Assembly (NCBI GenBank): GCA_002385735.1
Contig: DGEB01000058.1
Coordinates: 23,666-59,377, forward strand
Source of the DNA: Peptococcaceae bacterium UBA3937
Lineage (GTDB): Bacteria > Bacillota > Peptococcia > DRI-13 > DTU073
Direction: 5' to 3'
Length of the DNA stretch: 35,712 nt
The stretch's first letter is position 1, and every line of letters starts with the position of its first letter. The translations under genes and the position numbers were made by a program. The notes under the pieces were generated by a model. It did no database searches, had not been told where the DNA came from, and saw only the letters and a program-made list of their open reading frames with translations. Of this stretch, positions 8,455 through 17,280 are shown piece by piece.

Positions 8455-8907
8455 CTACTCCATTAAACTTTTCAGCATCCCTAAGATCACTTTCAGTTTG
8501 GACCGTGGTTTGATAGCGCAAAAAATCGTATCATCACCGGCTAAAGTGCCAATCACGCCCGGCCACTTAAAGCCGTCAATCAAAGAAGCGATGCCATGGG
8601 CATTGCCGGGATGTGTCTTAATAATCAGCAAGTTTTCACTATAATTAATCTCCGTCACCAGTTCCCGCATCATCATCCGAATGCGTTCCTCATTGTGCAC
8701 CCGCTCCGGTTCCACCGGCAAACCATACACATAAGTATGGTCTTTTTTGGCGATTTTGGTGAGTTGCAATTCTTTAATATCCCGTGAGATCGTGGCCTGT
8801 GTAACATGAAAACCCTCTTTTTTCAAGGCCTCCGCCAATTCCTCCTGGGTGGATATATTTTGGTTTTTGACGATTTCTTTGATTTTTCTTTGTCTCGCCG
8901 CTTTCAA
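8455..8907 (-). CDS. argR: Arginine repressor ArgR/AhrC
   Basis: This 150-residue hexameric regulator senses arginine and controls arginine biosynthesis and catabolism. The N-terminal winged helix (1-70) has STQEELAEALKKEGFHVTQATISRDI, the family's DNA-binding signature. The C-terminal oligomerisation and arginine-binding domain has GNAHGIASLID and GTLAGDDTIFCAI, with the double Asp that contacts arginine. The start is TTG at 8907 with AAGGTGGGA upstream. The stop is followed directly by recN. A TTGACA-type promoter lies upstream. The spacer between promoter and start (TGATTATTATTGAT) vaguely resembles an ARG box, but not well enough to call. Confidence 0.97.
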   Translation of the reverse strand: MKAARQRKIKEIVKNQNISTQEELAEALKKEGFHVTQATISRDIKELQLTKIAKKDHTYVYGLPVEPERVHNEERIRMMMRELVTEINYSENLLIIKTHPGNAHGIASLIDGFKWPGVIGTLAGDDTIFCAIKPRSKLKVILGMLKSLME

Positions 8908-8967
8908 GGAATAATCCCACCTTAATCAATAATAATCAGGATGTTCCGTTGGTTTTAGATTGATTCC

Positions 8968-8997
8968 AATATACACATTCCCCAAGGGTAGTGTCAA
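8968..8997 (-). promoter_or_regulatory. Sigma-A promoter for argR-recN
   Basis: TTGACA (8992-8997) and TATATT (8968-8973) are separated by 18 bases on the minus strand, about 60 bases before the argR start. This indicates that argR-recN can be transcribed apart from the upstream nadK gene. Confidence 0.65.
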
Positions 8998-9021
8998 GAA
9001 TATTTCAAGGCTGCTGCCATC

Positions 9022-9888
9022 TTACTCATAAAAGACATAATTCTCATTCTTGATTTTTTGCCGCAGAACGGAAAAGAACCTTTTCTCCTTTATGCGAATC
9101 ATTTTTACATTGTGTTCCGCTTTGGCAATGATGATTTCATCTTCCTTCTCCAAAGGGAAGCCATTCTGCCCGTCAATGGTCAGCATGGACTCCGCCTGGT
9201 TGACAATCCGCACTTGCACCGTTTTATACGAGGGCAACACGATAGGCCTTGCCCCCAAAGTATGGGGACAAATGGGCGTAAGGATGGTTACTTCCAGTTC
9301 CGGATAGACAATCGGCCCTCCCGCCGATAAAGAATAGGCTGTGGAGCCGGTGGGGGAGGAAATAATCACCCCGTCCGCTTTATAGGTCGTAACATACTCT
9401 TCGCCGACAATAATCTCCAAAGTAATCAAACGGGCTAAGGGCCCTTTGTTGATGACAAAATCGTTGAGCGCGGAAAACTGCTTGATTGTTTCCCCCTGGC
9501 GTTTTACCTCCGCCTGTATCATCATCCTGTTTTCAATCCAATAGCTGCCGGCCATCAGCTTTTCCAGGGCGTTGTCGATTTCGCTCACTTCAACCTCGGT
9601 TAAAAAGCCGAGGGTACCCATATTGATCCCGAGCAGAGGAATGTTTTGCGACGCAAAATAACGGGCCGCCCGCAAAATAGTCCCGTCTCCGCCGAGCGTT
9701 AGTACACAATGCACCTTATGTCCCTCTTCAGGAGTTAGATAAGGTCCCCCGATATTTAAAGCATCAGCGTCTTTTTGCGGCGCATAAACCTTAATCCCTT
9801 TTTCCTTAAACTTTTCCACCAGTTGTTTCCCCATCAAAACCGGTTGTTTTTTCCGATAATTAAGGATTATTCCTACGGCCTCAATCAT
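9022..9888 (-). CDS. nadK: NAD kinase
   Basis: This 288-residue enzyme phosphorylates NAD to NADP in the cytoplasm. The hallmark GGDGT (in VLTLGGDGTILRAAR) and NMGTLGFLTE are present in the N-terminal half, followed by ALNDFVINK, the NAD-binding stretch KADGVIISSPTGSTAYSLSAGGP and the late TIDGQNGF segment. Length is typical of bacterial NadK. The ATG overlaps the tlyA stop (ATGA), so translation is probably coupled. B. subtilis has no nadK between yqxC and ahrC, but this placement is common in clostridia. Confidence 0.96.
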   Translation of the reverse strand: MIEAVGIILNYRKKQPVLMGKQLVEKFKEKGIKVYAPQKDADALNIGGPYLTPEEGHKVHCVLTLGGDGTILRAARYFASQNIPLLGINMGTLGFLTEVEVSEIDNALEKLMAGSYWIENRMMIQAEVKRQGETIKQFSALNDFVINKGPLARLITLEIIVGEEYVTTYKADGVIISSPTGSTAYSLSAGGPIVYPELEVTILTPICPHTLGARPIVLPSYKTVQVRIVNQAESMLTIDGQNGFPLEKEDEIIIAKAEHNVKMIRIKEKRFFSVLRQKIKNENYVFYE

Positions 9889-10796
9889 CTCTCGTCTGCC
9901 TCCTCCTGCGTTAATTCCGGCTCCGCAAAAGCGCGGTGGGCTAACGCGACAACTTCCTGGACGGCTTTCTGCAGTTCAACGCCCAAAGCGGCCGCCTGCG
10001 CACTTTCCGGCAGATGCTTCTGCTCGTCGCGATGCCTGTTGAGCTCAGTTCCGTCCGCCCGCTCTTTCTTTTGCAAAAGAATTAAAAATTCGATGTTTCC
10101 TTCCGGTCCGCGAATCGGGGAAAAGGTCAAACCCTTAACCTCCAAAGCTTGCCGTTGACAAAAGGCCACGATATCCGTAATGACCTGCTGATGCACCAAC
10201 GGGTCTTTGACCACCCCTTTTTTGCCCACCAGTTCCCTTCCGGCTTCGAACTGTGGTTTGATGAGAGCAATGATAACCCCTTCTTCCTTTAGAAAATCAA
10301 TTAACGGAGGGAGGATTTTTTTCAGAGAAATAAAGGAAGCATCGATCGTGATAATATCGACAAACTCTTTAATTTGTTCCCTGGTCAAATAACGGGCATT
10401 GGTCCGTTCCAGAACAACGACCCGCTCGTCCTGGCGCAAAGACCAGGCCAGTTGACCGTAGCCTACGTCCACTGCGTAGACCTTGCGAGCACCATTTTGC
10501 AGCGCGCAATCGGTAAAACCGCCGGTGGAGGCTCCGATATCGAGCACAATTTTCCCGGAAAAGTTTAAATGAAATACCTCAATGGCTTTGGCCAGTTTCA
10601 GCCCGCCCCTGCTCACATAGGGCAACAACTCCCCCCGGATGTGAATCCGGTCTTCATCGCTTACCGGCGTACCTGCCTTTTCCACTTTCACACCATTCAC
10701 ATATACTTGCCCGGCCATGATTAGAGCACGCCCTTTTTCACGGCTGGGCACCATCCCTTTCTTCACCAAAAGCTGATCGAGACGAATTTTTTCCAT
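9885..10796 (-). CDS. tlyA: TlyA-family rRNA 2'-O-methyltransferase
   Basis: TlyA proteins methylate the 2'-OH of cytidines in 16S and/or 23S rRNA; in some bacteria this determines capreomycin sensitivity. The N-terminal S4 RNA-binding domain (about 1-65) includes RLDQLLVKKGMVPSREKGRA. The FtsJ-like methyltransferase has the SAM loop LDIGASTGGFTDCAL and a conserved DASFISL strand. The last 45 residues or so (from RADGTELNRH), rich in Glu, Gln and Ala, exceed the usual length of about 270. The gene lies between dxs and nadK, as in other Firmicutes (yqxC in B. subtilis), and overlaps nadK by four bases. Whether it acts on one or both rRNAs cannot be told. Confidence 0.92.
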   Translation of the reverse strand: MEKIRLDQLLVKKGMVPSREKGRALIMAGQVYVNGVKVEKAGTPVSDEDRIHIRGELLPYVSRGGLKLAKAIEVFHLNFSGKIVLDIGASTGGFTDCALQNGARKVYAVDVGYGQLAWSLRQDERVVVLERTNARYLTREQIKEFVDIITIDASFISLKKILPPLIDFLKEEGVIIALIKPQFEAGRELVGKKGVVKDPLVHQQVITDIVAFCQRQALEVKGLTFSPIRGPEGNIEFLILLQKKERADGTELNRHRDEQKHLPESAQAAALGVELQKAVQEVVALAHRAFAEPELTQEEADER

Positions 10797-10887
10797 GCTC
10801 TGTTCTTCCCATCCTTAACCGCAACCCTCGGCTCAACTGCATTGGGCAACGATATAAAAACCGCACTCACGCATTTTTAGATGCTTC

Positions 10888-12831
10888 TTACCTGCCGGAG
10901 ATTTGCTTGCCGAAAATCTTGAGGCGCGGGATTATTTTGGCTTTGGATTTTAAAGCAAAGTGCTGCATAATCTGCTCGGTCATGGCTTGCGGAGTTAAGC
11001 CAACCAACTCCAACAAGATTTCCGGCTTGCCGTGGGTGATATATTCATCCGGCAAGGTAAACAGCAGGACATTTTTATGATTAAGCCCGTTCCGGCTCAG
11101 CAGTTCCAATACCCCACTGCCAAAACCGCCGGCGGCCACGTTTTCCTCCATCGTCACCAGGTAGGGATACTTTACCGCAAGCTTTAAAAGCAATTCTTCA
11201 TCCAACGGTTTCACGAACCGCGCATTAACGACCGCGCTTTTTACCCCATGTTCCAGTAAAAGGTCGTGGGTTTTTAAAGCCGGATGAACCATGGAGCCTA
11301 CCGCAAGCAAAAGAACGTTCGCCCCTTTTTCCTCCAGGAGGATTTCGGCTTTTCCCCAGGGGAGTAGCCGGTATTCTTCCGATAAGGGCACCCCCAGCCC
11401 TTTCCCGCGGGGATAACGAATGGCGGTGGGGCCATGTTCCTCCTTTAAAGCCGTGTAAAGCATGTGCCGCAATTCGTCTTCGTCTTTGGGGGCCAGAACG
11501 CTGATGCCCGGCAGATGCCGCAAGTAGGAAAGGTCAAAGCTGCCGTGATGGGTCGCACCGTCCGCTCCCACCAGACCCGCCCGGTCGATCGCAAAGACTA
11601 CCGGCAGTTTTTGCTGGCAAACATCATGGGAAATCTGGTCATAAGCCCGCTGCAGAAAGCTGGAATAAATAGCCACCACCGGGCGCAAGCCTTGCGCCGC
11701 CATGGCCGCCGCCATGGTCACGGCACTCTGTTCGGCAATGCCGATATCAAAAAACCGCTCCGGAAAGGCCTTGGCAAATTTCTTTAAACCGGTCCCTTCC
11801 GGCATGGCTGCTGTAATCGCCATAATCCGCATATCACTTGCGCCCAGGTCCACGATGGTATCGCCAAAAACCCCGGTGTAGTCGGGAAGCTCGGGATTAT
11901 TGTTAATGAGCTCTCCGGTCTTTAGGTTGAAAGGTCCCACCCCGTGAAAAACCGCGGGATTTTTCTCGGCCGGCGCATAGCCCCGTCCTTTTTGCGTAAG
12001 AACGTGTAACAAGACCGGTCCTTTTAAGCTTTTGGCCTTCTTTAACATCACCAGGAGGTTTGCCAAATTATGGCCGTCAATGGGCCCCAGATAAGTCAGA
12101 CCCAGTTCTTCAAAGATCATCCCCGGCACCAGGAGGTATTTTAAACTGTCCTTCAGCCTTTCCGCCGCTTTGGCTACCGAATGCCCGATCGCCGGAACCT
12201 TCTGCAACAAAAGCTCAATATCCTTCTTACGGCGCGTATAAAAGGGGTCGGATCTTAAACGGCTAAGGTAAGATGACATTGCGCCCACGTTTTCCGCGAT
12301 GGACATTTCGTTATCGTTTAAGATCACCAGCAGATTGGTTTTAAACTGCCCGGCCTGATTCAAAGCCTCGTAGGCTTCGCCACCGGTCATGGAGCCGTCC
12401 CCGATGACCGCGATGACATGATGATCCTCACCCATCCTGTCCCGGGCCAGCGCAAAACCCAGCGCCGCCGCAATAGACGTGCTGCTGTGGCCGGTATTAA
12501 AAGCATCGTGGATGCTTTCTTCCCGCTTGGGAAAACCGGAGAGCCCGCCATACTGGCGCAAACTGGAGAATTGTTCCCTGCGGCCGGTCAAAATCTTGTG
12601 GACATAGGATTGGTGGCCAACGTCCCAAACCAACCGGTCTTTACTAGTATCAAAAACACGGTGCAAAGCCAGGGTCAACTCCACCACGCCTAAATTGGGC
12701 GCTAAGTGTCCCCCGGTCTCCGCTACCGTTTGCAAGATAAAGGTCCTGATTTCTTCAGCCAGCTTCTGCAACTCCGTAAGTTTAAGCTTTTGCAAATCCT
12801 GCGGTGCATTAATCTGCTTTAAGATTTCCAA
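10888..12831 (-). CDS. dxs: 1-deoxy-D-xylulose-5-phosphate synthase
   Basis: DXS condenses pyruvate and glyceraldehyde-3-phosphate, the first step of the MEP isoprenoid pathway, using thiamine diphosphate. The TPP site GDGSMTGGEAYEALN with downstream NDNEMSIAENVG is intact. The transketolase central domain has GIAEQSAVTMAAAMA and RAGLVGADGATHHG, and the C-terminal domain follows with VTMEENVAAGGFGSGV. The length of 647 is slightly above the usual 620-635 because of a basic C-terminal tail. The start is TTG at 12831 with AAGGTG upstream. It is directly downstream of ispA, so the first and a later step of isoprenoid synthesis are co-transcribed. Confidence 0.97.
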   Translation of the reverse strand: MEILKQINAPQDLQKLKLTELQKLAEEIRTFILQTVAETGGHLAPNLGVVELTLALHRVFDTSKDRLVWDVGHQSYVHKILTGRREQFSSLRQYGGLSGFPKREESIHDAFNTGHSSTSIAAALGFALARDRMGEDHHVIAVIGDGSMTGGEAYEALNQAGQFKTNLLVILNDNEMSIAENVGAMSSYLSRLRSDPFYTRRKKDIELLLQKVPAIGHSVAKAAERLKDSLKYLLVPGMIFEELGLTYLGPIDGHNLANLLVMLKKAKSLKGPVLLHVLTQKGRGYAPAEKNPAVFHGVGPFNLKTGELINNNPELPDYTGVFGDTIVDLGASDMRIMAITAAMPEGTGLKKFAKAFPERFFDIGIAEQSAVTMAAAMAAQGLRPVVAIYSSFLQRAYDQISHDVCQQKLPVVFAIDRAGLVGADGATHHGSFDLSYLRHLPGISVLAPKDEDELRHMLYTALKEEHGPTAIRYPRGKGLGVPLSEEYRLLPWGKAEILLEEKGANVLLLAVGSMVHPALKTHDLLLEHGVKSAVVNARFVKPLDEELLLKLAVKYPYLVTMEENVAAGGFGSGVLELLSRNGLNHKNVLLFTLPDEYITHGKPEILLELVGLTPQAMTEQIMQHFALKSKAKIIPRLKIFGKQISGR

Positions 12832-12847
12832 ACTATCACACCTTACC

Positions 12848-13747
12848 TTAAGAAACTCGTTTTTCCAACGAACGTACCAGCAATTCGAGAGGCATGGTTT
12901 GTCCGGGCAAATTGGTCAAAGCCCACACCGCGGCTTCGATGGTTTTCTTCGCCAGGCTCCTTGATTCCTCAAGGCCATAAAGCGCCGGATAAGTAATTTT
13001 TTGATTCTTGACATCACTGCCCACCGGTTTGCCTAAACACTTTTCATCCCCGGTGATGTCTAATAAATCATCGGTGATTTGAAAAGCCAGCCCAAATTGC
13101 TCTGCGTATTCCGTTAAAGCGGCTACTTCCGCGTCATTGGCCCCCGCCAGGATCGCACCGGCGCGAATGGCGGCGCGGAACAGGGCTCCCGTTTTGTGGG
13201 TATGGATGTAACTTAAGAGCTCTTCCCGATTAAAAAGACCACTTTTTCCCTCTGACTCCAAATCAACGACCTGCCCGCCAATCATCCCTTGCGTGCCCAG
13301 GGCGACCGCAATTTCTTCCAGCACCTGCAAGGCCCTGGTCTGGTCCGGGCACTTGCGGGCAAAGCGCAGTAAAACTTCAAAGGCGTAGGTAAGCAGAGCA
13401 TCGCCGGCCAAGATGGCCAGCCCTTCCCCAAAAACCATATGATTAGTTAATTTACCCCGGCGATAGTCGTCGTTATCCATCGCGGGAAGGTCATCATGGA
13501 TTAATGAGTAGGTGTGGGCCATTTCCAGGGCACAGGCCACGGGAAGCAGAGTGTTACCTTCCTCCCCCCGGCCCACGGCCTCGGCCGCCGCCAGGCAGAG
13601 AATCGGCCTTAACCTTTTCCCGCCGGCAAAGATGCTGTAACGCATGGCTTCATGAATAACCGGCGGATAAAGATCCGACGGCAACAAGCGCTCCAACTCT
13701 TGATTGACCAGTGCTGCTTTTTCTTGTAGATATTGTTTTAAGTCCAT
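12848..13747 (-). CDS. ispA: Farnesyl/geranyl diphosphate synthase (IspA family)
   Basis: This short-chain trans-prenyltransferase of 299 residues makes farnesyl or geranylgeranyl diphosphate from IPP and DMAPP for quinone and undecaprenyl synthesis. GGKRLRPILCLA, the first aspartate-rich motif DDLPAMDND followed by RRGKLTNH, GQVVDLESEG, and the second aspartate-rich motif DDLLDITGD are all visible. The residues before DDLPAMD (HTYSLIH) fit a bacterial FPP synthase. Product length cannot be fixed by eye. GGAGTG precedes the ATG. The start is only three bases after the xseB stop. Confidence 0.94.
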   Translation of the reverse strand: MDLKQYLQEKAALVNQELERLLPSDLYPPVIHEAMRYSIFAGGKRLRPILCLAAAEAVGRGEEGNTLLPVACALEMAHTYSLIHDDLPAMDNDDYRRGKLTNHMVFGEGLAILAGDALLTYAFEVLLRFARKCPDQTRALQVLEEIAVALGTQGMIGGQVVDLESEGKSGLFNREELLSYIHTHKTGALFRAAIRAGAILAGANDAEVAALTEYAEQFGLAFQITDDLLDITGDEKCLGKPVGSDVKNQKITYPALYGLEESRSLAKKTIEAAVWALTNLPGQTMPLELLVRSLEKRVS

Positions 13748-13750
13748 TGG

Positions 13751-13999
13751 TTATTTCACTCCGTTTTCAGGTTTAAAATCGGCTAATTCCGCCAGTTCCC
13801 CTTCTTGCAGGACCTGCACCTTTTCGGCCGCCCGGTCCAGTAAACTTTGGCATTTCCTAATCAGGGCAATCCCTTCTTCAAAATAGGACAAGCCTTGCTC
13901 AAGGGTGATTTCCCCTTTTTCCAGGCGGGCAATAATCTCTTCCAGCTTTTTGATACTGGCTTCATAACTATCTTTATGCTCTTTATCTACCTGAGGCAT
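13751..13999 (-). CDS. xseB: Exodeoxyribonuclease VII small subunit
   Basis: This small subunit of about 82 residues pairs with XseA to degrade single-stranded DNA. The family signature SYEASIKKLEEIIARLEKGE is followed by LEQGLSYFEEGIALIRKCQ. It is almost entirely helical. Two starts are possible: GTG at 14005 and ATG at 13999. AGGAGG lies 3 bases before the GTG and 9 before the ATG, favouring the ATG. The frame overlaps the end of xseA by about 17 bases, which suggests coupled translation and balanced amounts of the two subunits. Confidence 0.93.
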   Translation of the reverse strand: MPQVDKEHKDSYEASIKKLEEIIARLEKGEITLEQGLSYFEEGIALIRKCQSLLDRAAEKVQVLQEGELAELADFKPENGVK

Positions 14000-15206
14000 C
14001 TTCACAATCCTCCTTTGTCAACACACTGCAATTCAAGCTTCCGGAACATAGCTGCACATAGATGCGGTCATTGACGGCCACTTTTCTGCTGTCGGTCAGG
14101 ATATGCCCGTCGGGCCCCTTACAGATACTGTAGCCCCGTGCCAAAGTAGACAAGGGACTGAGCGAATTCAACTTGGCCGCCGCCACGGACAAATTGTAAT
14201 TGGCTTGCTTAAGAAGAATGTGCATGCTATTGGACAGTTTTTCTTCCTTCTGACCCAGTTCTTCCCGGAATTGATCCAGCCAGCGCTCCGGATTTCTGAT
14301 CATCCGGGTTTCGGTAAGATAAGACAGGCGCATTTTCTCCCGGTTAATCCGCTGATCGAGCAGGTGAAAAAGGTGTTCCTTCTGTTTATGCAGCATCTGA
14401 ATCAGCTCGGCTTTCACCGGCACAACCAATTCCCCGGCCATGGAAGGTGTCGCCGCCCGGACATCGGCCACTAAATCGGTAATCGTAAAATCAATCTCAT
14501 GCCCAATCGCCGAAACAACCGGCTTGGTGGACTGAAAAATCGCATCCGCCACGATTTCCTCGTTAAAGACTGATAAATCTTCCGCTGATCCGCCGCCCCT
14601 GGCCACAATAATCACATCTAAATCGGAACGGGTGCACAGGATCCGGATTCCTTCGGCGACACTTTCCGCCGCTTTTTCGCCTTGCACCAGGCTGGGATAA
14701 AGAATGATGGGCATCCCCGGGTATCTCCTTTGAATCACCCGGCTGATATCCCGGATGGCGGCCCCGGTGGGCGAACTGACCACCCCTACCCCCTGGGGCA
14801 GGATGGGCAATGACCTTTTGCGCTCGGGCGCAAAGTAGCCTTTTTTCTGGAGCTTTTCTTTTAATTCGGCCAGGGCGATACTTTGCAACCCCAGACCCGC
14901 CGGCACCAGTTCTTCCGCATAAAATTGCAAAGCGGTTTCTTTCGCGTAAAGGGAAACATAACCCCGCACGAGACAATCCAGCCCGTCCCGGGGCGTAAAC
15001 TTTAAACCGGCGGCCCGGCTTCTGAACATCACCGCCCGGATCGTGCTGCTTTCGTCTTTTAAGGAAAAATAGAGATGGCCGGAAGTGTGTCTTTTGAAAT
15101 TGGTGATTTCACCCCGCAGCCAAAAACCGGCCAACTGTTGATCCTGATCAATGAGACCTTTGAGATAAAGGCTTAATTCACTAACGGAGTATATTTTTCT
15201 GTCCAT
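13983..15206 (-). CDS. xseA: Exodeoxyribonuclease VII large subunit
   Basis: This 407-residue catalytic subunit of exonuclease VII acts in mismatch and damage repair. An N-terminal OB-fold (about 1-100) contains FWLRGEITNFKRHTSGHLYF and SLKDESSTIRAVMF. The nuclease core has GVVSSPTGAAIRDI, VARGGGSAEDL, SAIGHEIDFT and ATPSMAGE, followed by a coiled coil and the end motif LARGYSI. The ATG start lies inside the 3' end of folD (26-base overlap). Length is slightly below that of E. coli XseA (456) and matches other Firmicutes. Confidence 0.96.
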   Translation of the reverse strand: MDRKIYSVSELSLYLKGLIDQDQQLAGFWLRGEITNFKRHTSGHLYFSLKDESSTIRAVMFRSRAAGLKFTPRDGLDCLVRGYVSLYAKETALQFYAEELVPAGLGLQSIALAELKEKLQKKGYFAPERKRSLPILPQGVGVVSSPTGAAIRDISRVIQRRYPGMPIILYPSLVQGEKAAESVAEGIRILCTRSDLDVIIVARGGGSAEDLSVFNEEIVADAIFQSTKPVVSAIGHEIDFTITDLVADVRAATPSMAGELVVPVKAELIQMLHKQKEHLFHLLDQRINREKMRLSYLTETRMIRNPERWLDQFREELGQKEEKLSNSMHILLKQANYNLSVAAAKLNSLSPLSTLARGYSICKGPDGHILTDSRKVAVNDRIYVQLCSGSLNCSVLTKEDCEDASGR

Positions 15207-16038
15207 AAACGGCCTCCAGCGTGTTTTGCATCAGCATGGCGATGGTCATCGGCCCAACCCCGCCCGGCACCGGCGTAAGCCAGCCGGCTCGTTCGGAAGC
15301 GGAGGCAAAATCCACGTCCCCGGTAATTTTGCCCTCAATCCGGTTAATCCCTACATCGATGACCACGGCGCCGGGTTTAATCATCTCACCCTTAACGTAA
15401 CCGGGCTTGCCGATGGCCACCACCAAAATATCGGCCGAACGGGTAATGCCCGGCAGGTTCTGGGTATAGGAATGGCAAAGGGTCACCGTTGCGTTTTCCT
15501 GGAGCAATAAAGCAGCCATCGGTTTTCCCACCAGAATGCTGCGGCCAATGACGACTGCTTTCTTACCCCGCAGATCGGGTACGGTCCTTTTAAGCAACTC
15601 CATACAACCATAAGGCGTACATGGTTTTAAATAGGCGTTGCCGGTCCACAGTTTCCCGATGTTTTCCGGATGAATGCCGTCCACATCTTTTAAGGGCGAG
15701 ATCGCTTCGATAATCGCTCTTTCCCTGATTTGCAAGGGCAAGGGAAGTTGCACCAAAATCCCGTGAATCTCCGGATCGTAATTTAACTGTTTCACTAACA
15801 GTAACAGTTCGTCTTCCGGTGTTTTTTGTGGCAAACGAATTACTTTGGAATTAATGCCACATTCCTCACAGGCTTTTGCCTTATTGTTCACATAAAGTTC
15901 GGAGGCAGGATCATTCCCCACCAAAATAACCGCTAAACCGGGGATTGTTCCGCTCTCCCGCAATTTCTGCACTTCCGCCGCCACTTTTTTCCGGATTTCT
16001 TGAGCAACGGCTTTGCCATCAATAATTTGACTCAGCAT
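15181..16038 (-). CDS. folD: Methylene-tetrahydrofolate dehydrogenase/cyclohydrolase FolD
   Basis: FolD interconverts methylene-, methenyl- and formyl-tetrahydrofolate. Visible motifs are VGNDPASELYVNNKAKACEE (catalytic Lys and Tyr), VQLPLP, the substrate loop DVDGIHPEN, the NADP-binding GRSILVGKPMAALL and the late LTPVPGGVGPMTIAML. The frame is open upstream to 16116, but the start is the ATG at 16038: GGAGGT stands 10 bases before it and the protein then begins MLSQIIDGK like its relatives, giving 285 residues. The Kae1-like gene precedes it by about 70 bases. Confidence 0.97.
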   Translation of the reverse strand: MLSQIIDGKAVAQEIRKKVAAEVQKLRESGTIPGLAVILVGNDPASELYVNNKAKACEECGINSKVIRLPQKTPEDELLLLVKQLNYDPEIHGILVQLPLPLQIRERAIIEAISPLKDVDGIHPENIGKLWTGNAYLKPCTPYGCMELLKRTVPDLRGKKAVVIGRSILVGKPMAALLLQENATVTLCHSYTQNLPGITRSADILVVAIGKPGYVKGEMIKPGAVVIDVGINRIEGKITGDVDFASASERAGWLTPVPGGVGPMTIAMLMQNTLEAVYGQKNILR

Positions 16039-16109
16039 TTTCCAAGATACCTCCATATTAAGTTTACTCTTGCCCAGTTTTCTCTTACAAAAAATCCCCT
16101 TGCGCCCGG

Positions 16110-17138
16110 TCACCAAGGATAGAAAAGGCTTCGGGCGACTAAAGCAACCCCTGCCGCATTATCACTGCTGTACGCCGGATCGGCAAAAAACAGCCTGGCT
16201 CCCACCGCCGGATGTTCCAGGCGTTTCCGCAGGCGATGGCGCAGGTACTGGTTGGACATTACGCCACCCACGAACAAGACCTTGGTGAGCCCCGTTTCAC
16301 TAATTCCCTTGCGCGCCACCTTTTCCACCGTCGCGGCAAGACAATTCTCGACAGCCCGGGCAATTTTCCAGGGAGCGATGCCCTTTTTAATCATGTCTTT
16401 GGCCCGGGTTTCCGCTCCGGAAAAACTCATCTGATAGCCCTTTACCGACGAGGGGATCAATACCTCTATTTTCAGTTCGTTTTTTTCACTATCTTTTTTC
16501 ATTTCGCTATGGCCGGCGCTTTTTCCTGCTCTTTCCGGCAAGGCTTGTGCCGCCAGGTTTTCCAGAAATCGTCCGGCCGGAAAAGGAAAGCCCAAGGCCA
16601 CCCCCACCCGGTCCACGAGCTGACCGGCGTGGATATCCTGAGAAGCCCCCAGTATTTTAATCTCAAAGCGTAAAGGTTGCACGTGATGCAAACGAACCAA
16701 CAGGAGCTCGGTGGTCCCTCCGGAAAGATGAAAAGCCAGAAATTCTTTACCCAGAGCTTCCCCGCAATGCCATATCCCGGCGGCCAGATGTCCTTCCTGG
16801 TGACTAGTTTTCACTAAAGGCACACCCAGACAGGCACTAATGCTTTCCGCAACGGAAAGTCCCGCCCGGAAGACCGGCAAGTAGGCATCGACCCGTGGTG
16901 ACGGTGCGGCGCTTACAGCAATGGCTTTAATCTTTTCCTCTCTTTTTTGCGCCGCAAAAAGCTCATGAAAAGCTACCGGAAGGTTCTGTAAATGATAAAA
17001 GAGGGCTGTGGATTGCCGCAGCCCTTGGGTTCCAATCGCGACGGGAAGAACCATCCTCTTTTCGTCGATTAAGTTTTTTTCATCGTCGACTAACGCAAGC
17101 GAAGTGGTATAACAGCTTGTATCAATACCCAAAAACAC
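16110..17138 (-). CDS. Kae1/TsaD-like (M22 family) protein, probable TsaD paralogue
   Basis: This 342-residue protein belongs to the ASKHA-fold Kae1/TsaD family. It starts with GIDTSCYTTSLALV and retains the HxxxH metal site (SHQEGH), a phosphate loop (HLSGGTTELLL), DRVGVALGFPFPAGR, FSGAET and GGVMSNQYLR. TsaD makes t6A37 in tRNAs. This copy differs from canonical TsaD in its first 60 residues (TQGLRQSTALFYHLQNLP in place of the usual VVPELASR region), which fits the second clostridial member often found near nusB-folD. A genuine tsaD is therefore expected elsewhere. The start is GTG at 17138 with AAAGGT about 11 bases upstream. Biochemical role unknown. Confidence 0.78.
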   Translation of the reverse strand: MFLGIDTSCYTTSLALVDDEKNLIDEKRMVLPVAIGTQGLRQSTALFYHLQNLPVAFHELFAAQKREEKIKAIAVSAAPSPRVDAYLPVFRAGLSVAESISACLGVPLVKTSHQEGHLAAGIWHCGEALGKEFLAFHLSGGTTELLLVRLHHVQPLRFEIKILGASQDIHAGQLVDRVGVALGFPFPAGRFLENLAAQALPERAGKSAGHSEMKKDSEKNELKIEVLIPSSVKGYQMSFSGAETRAKDMIKKGIAPWKIARAVENCLAATVEKVARKGISETGLTKVLFVGGVMSNQYLRHRLRKRLEHPAVGARLFFADPAYSSDNAAGVALVARSLFYPW

Positions 17139-17217
17139 TTACAACACGAACCTTTACTTATATTAAAATTATCTATGTAATCATCATCGATGTAACCAGA
17201 CGATTCCTTTCGGGACG

Positions 17218-17280
17218 AAATACTAAGTAGCTTAGTATTTAAGCCCGGTTAAAGCTCATGATCTGCTCATGACAAGCTCA
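17218..17280 (-). repeat. Two hairpins between nusB and the Kae1-like gene
   Basis: A 10-bp perfect inverted repeat with a 3-base loop (AAATACTAAG, 17218-17227, and CTTAGTATTT, 17231-17240) lies beside a second hairpin made from two TCATGA copies (17256-17261 and 17267-17272), which includes the nusB stop. Neither has a proper T-run, so they may be weak terminators, processing sites or an operator. The rest of 17139-17217 shows no clear promoter. Confidence 0.45.

Noticed and set aside
8915..8935. ARG box before argR
   Set aside because: TGATTATTATTGAT has weak symmetry and too many differences from known ARG boxes.
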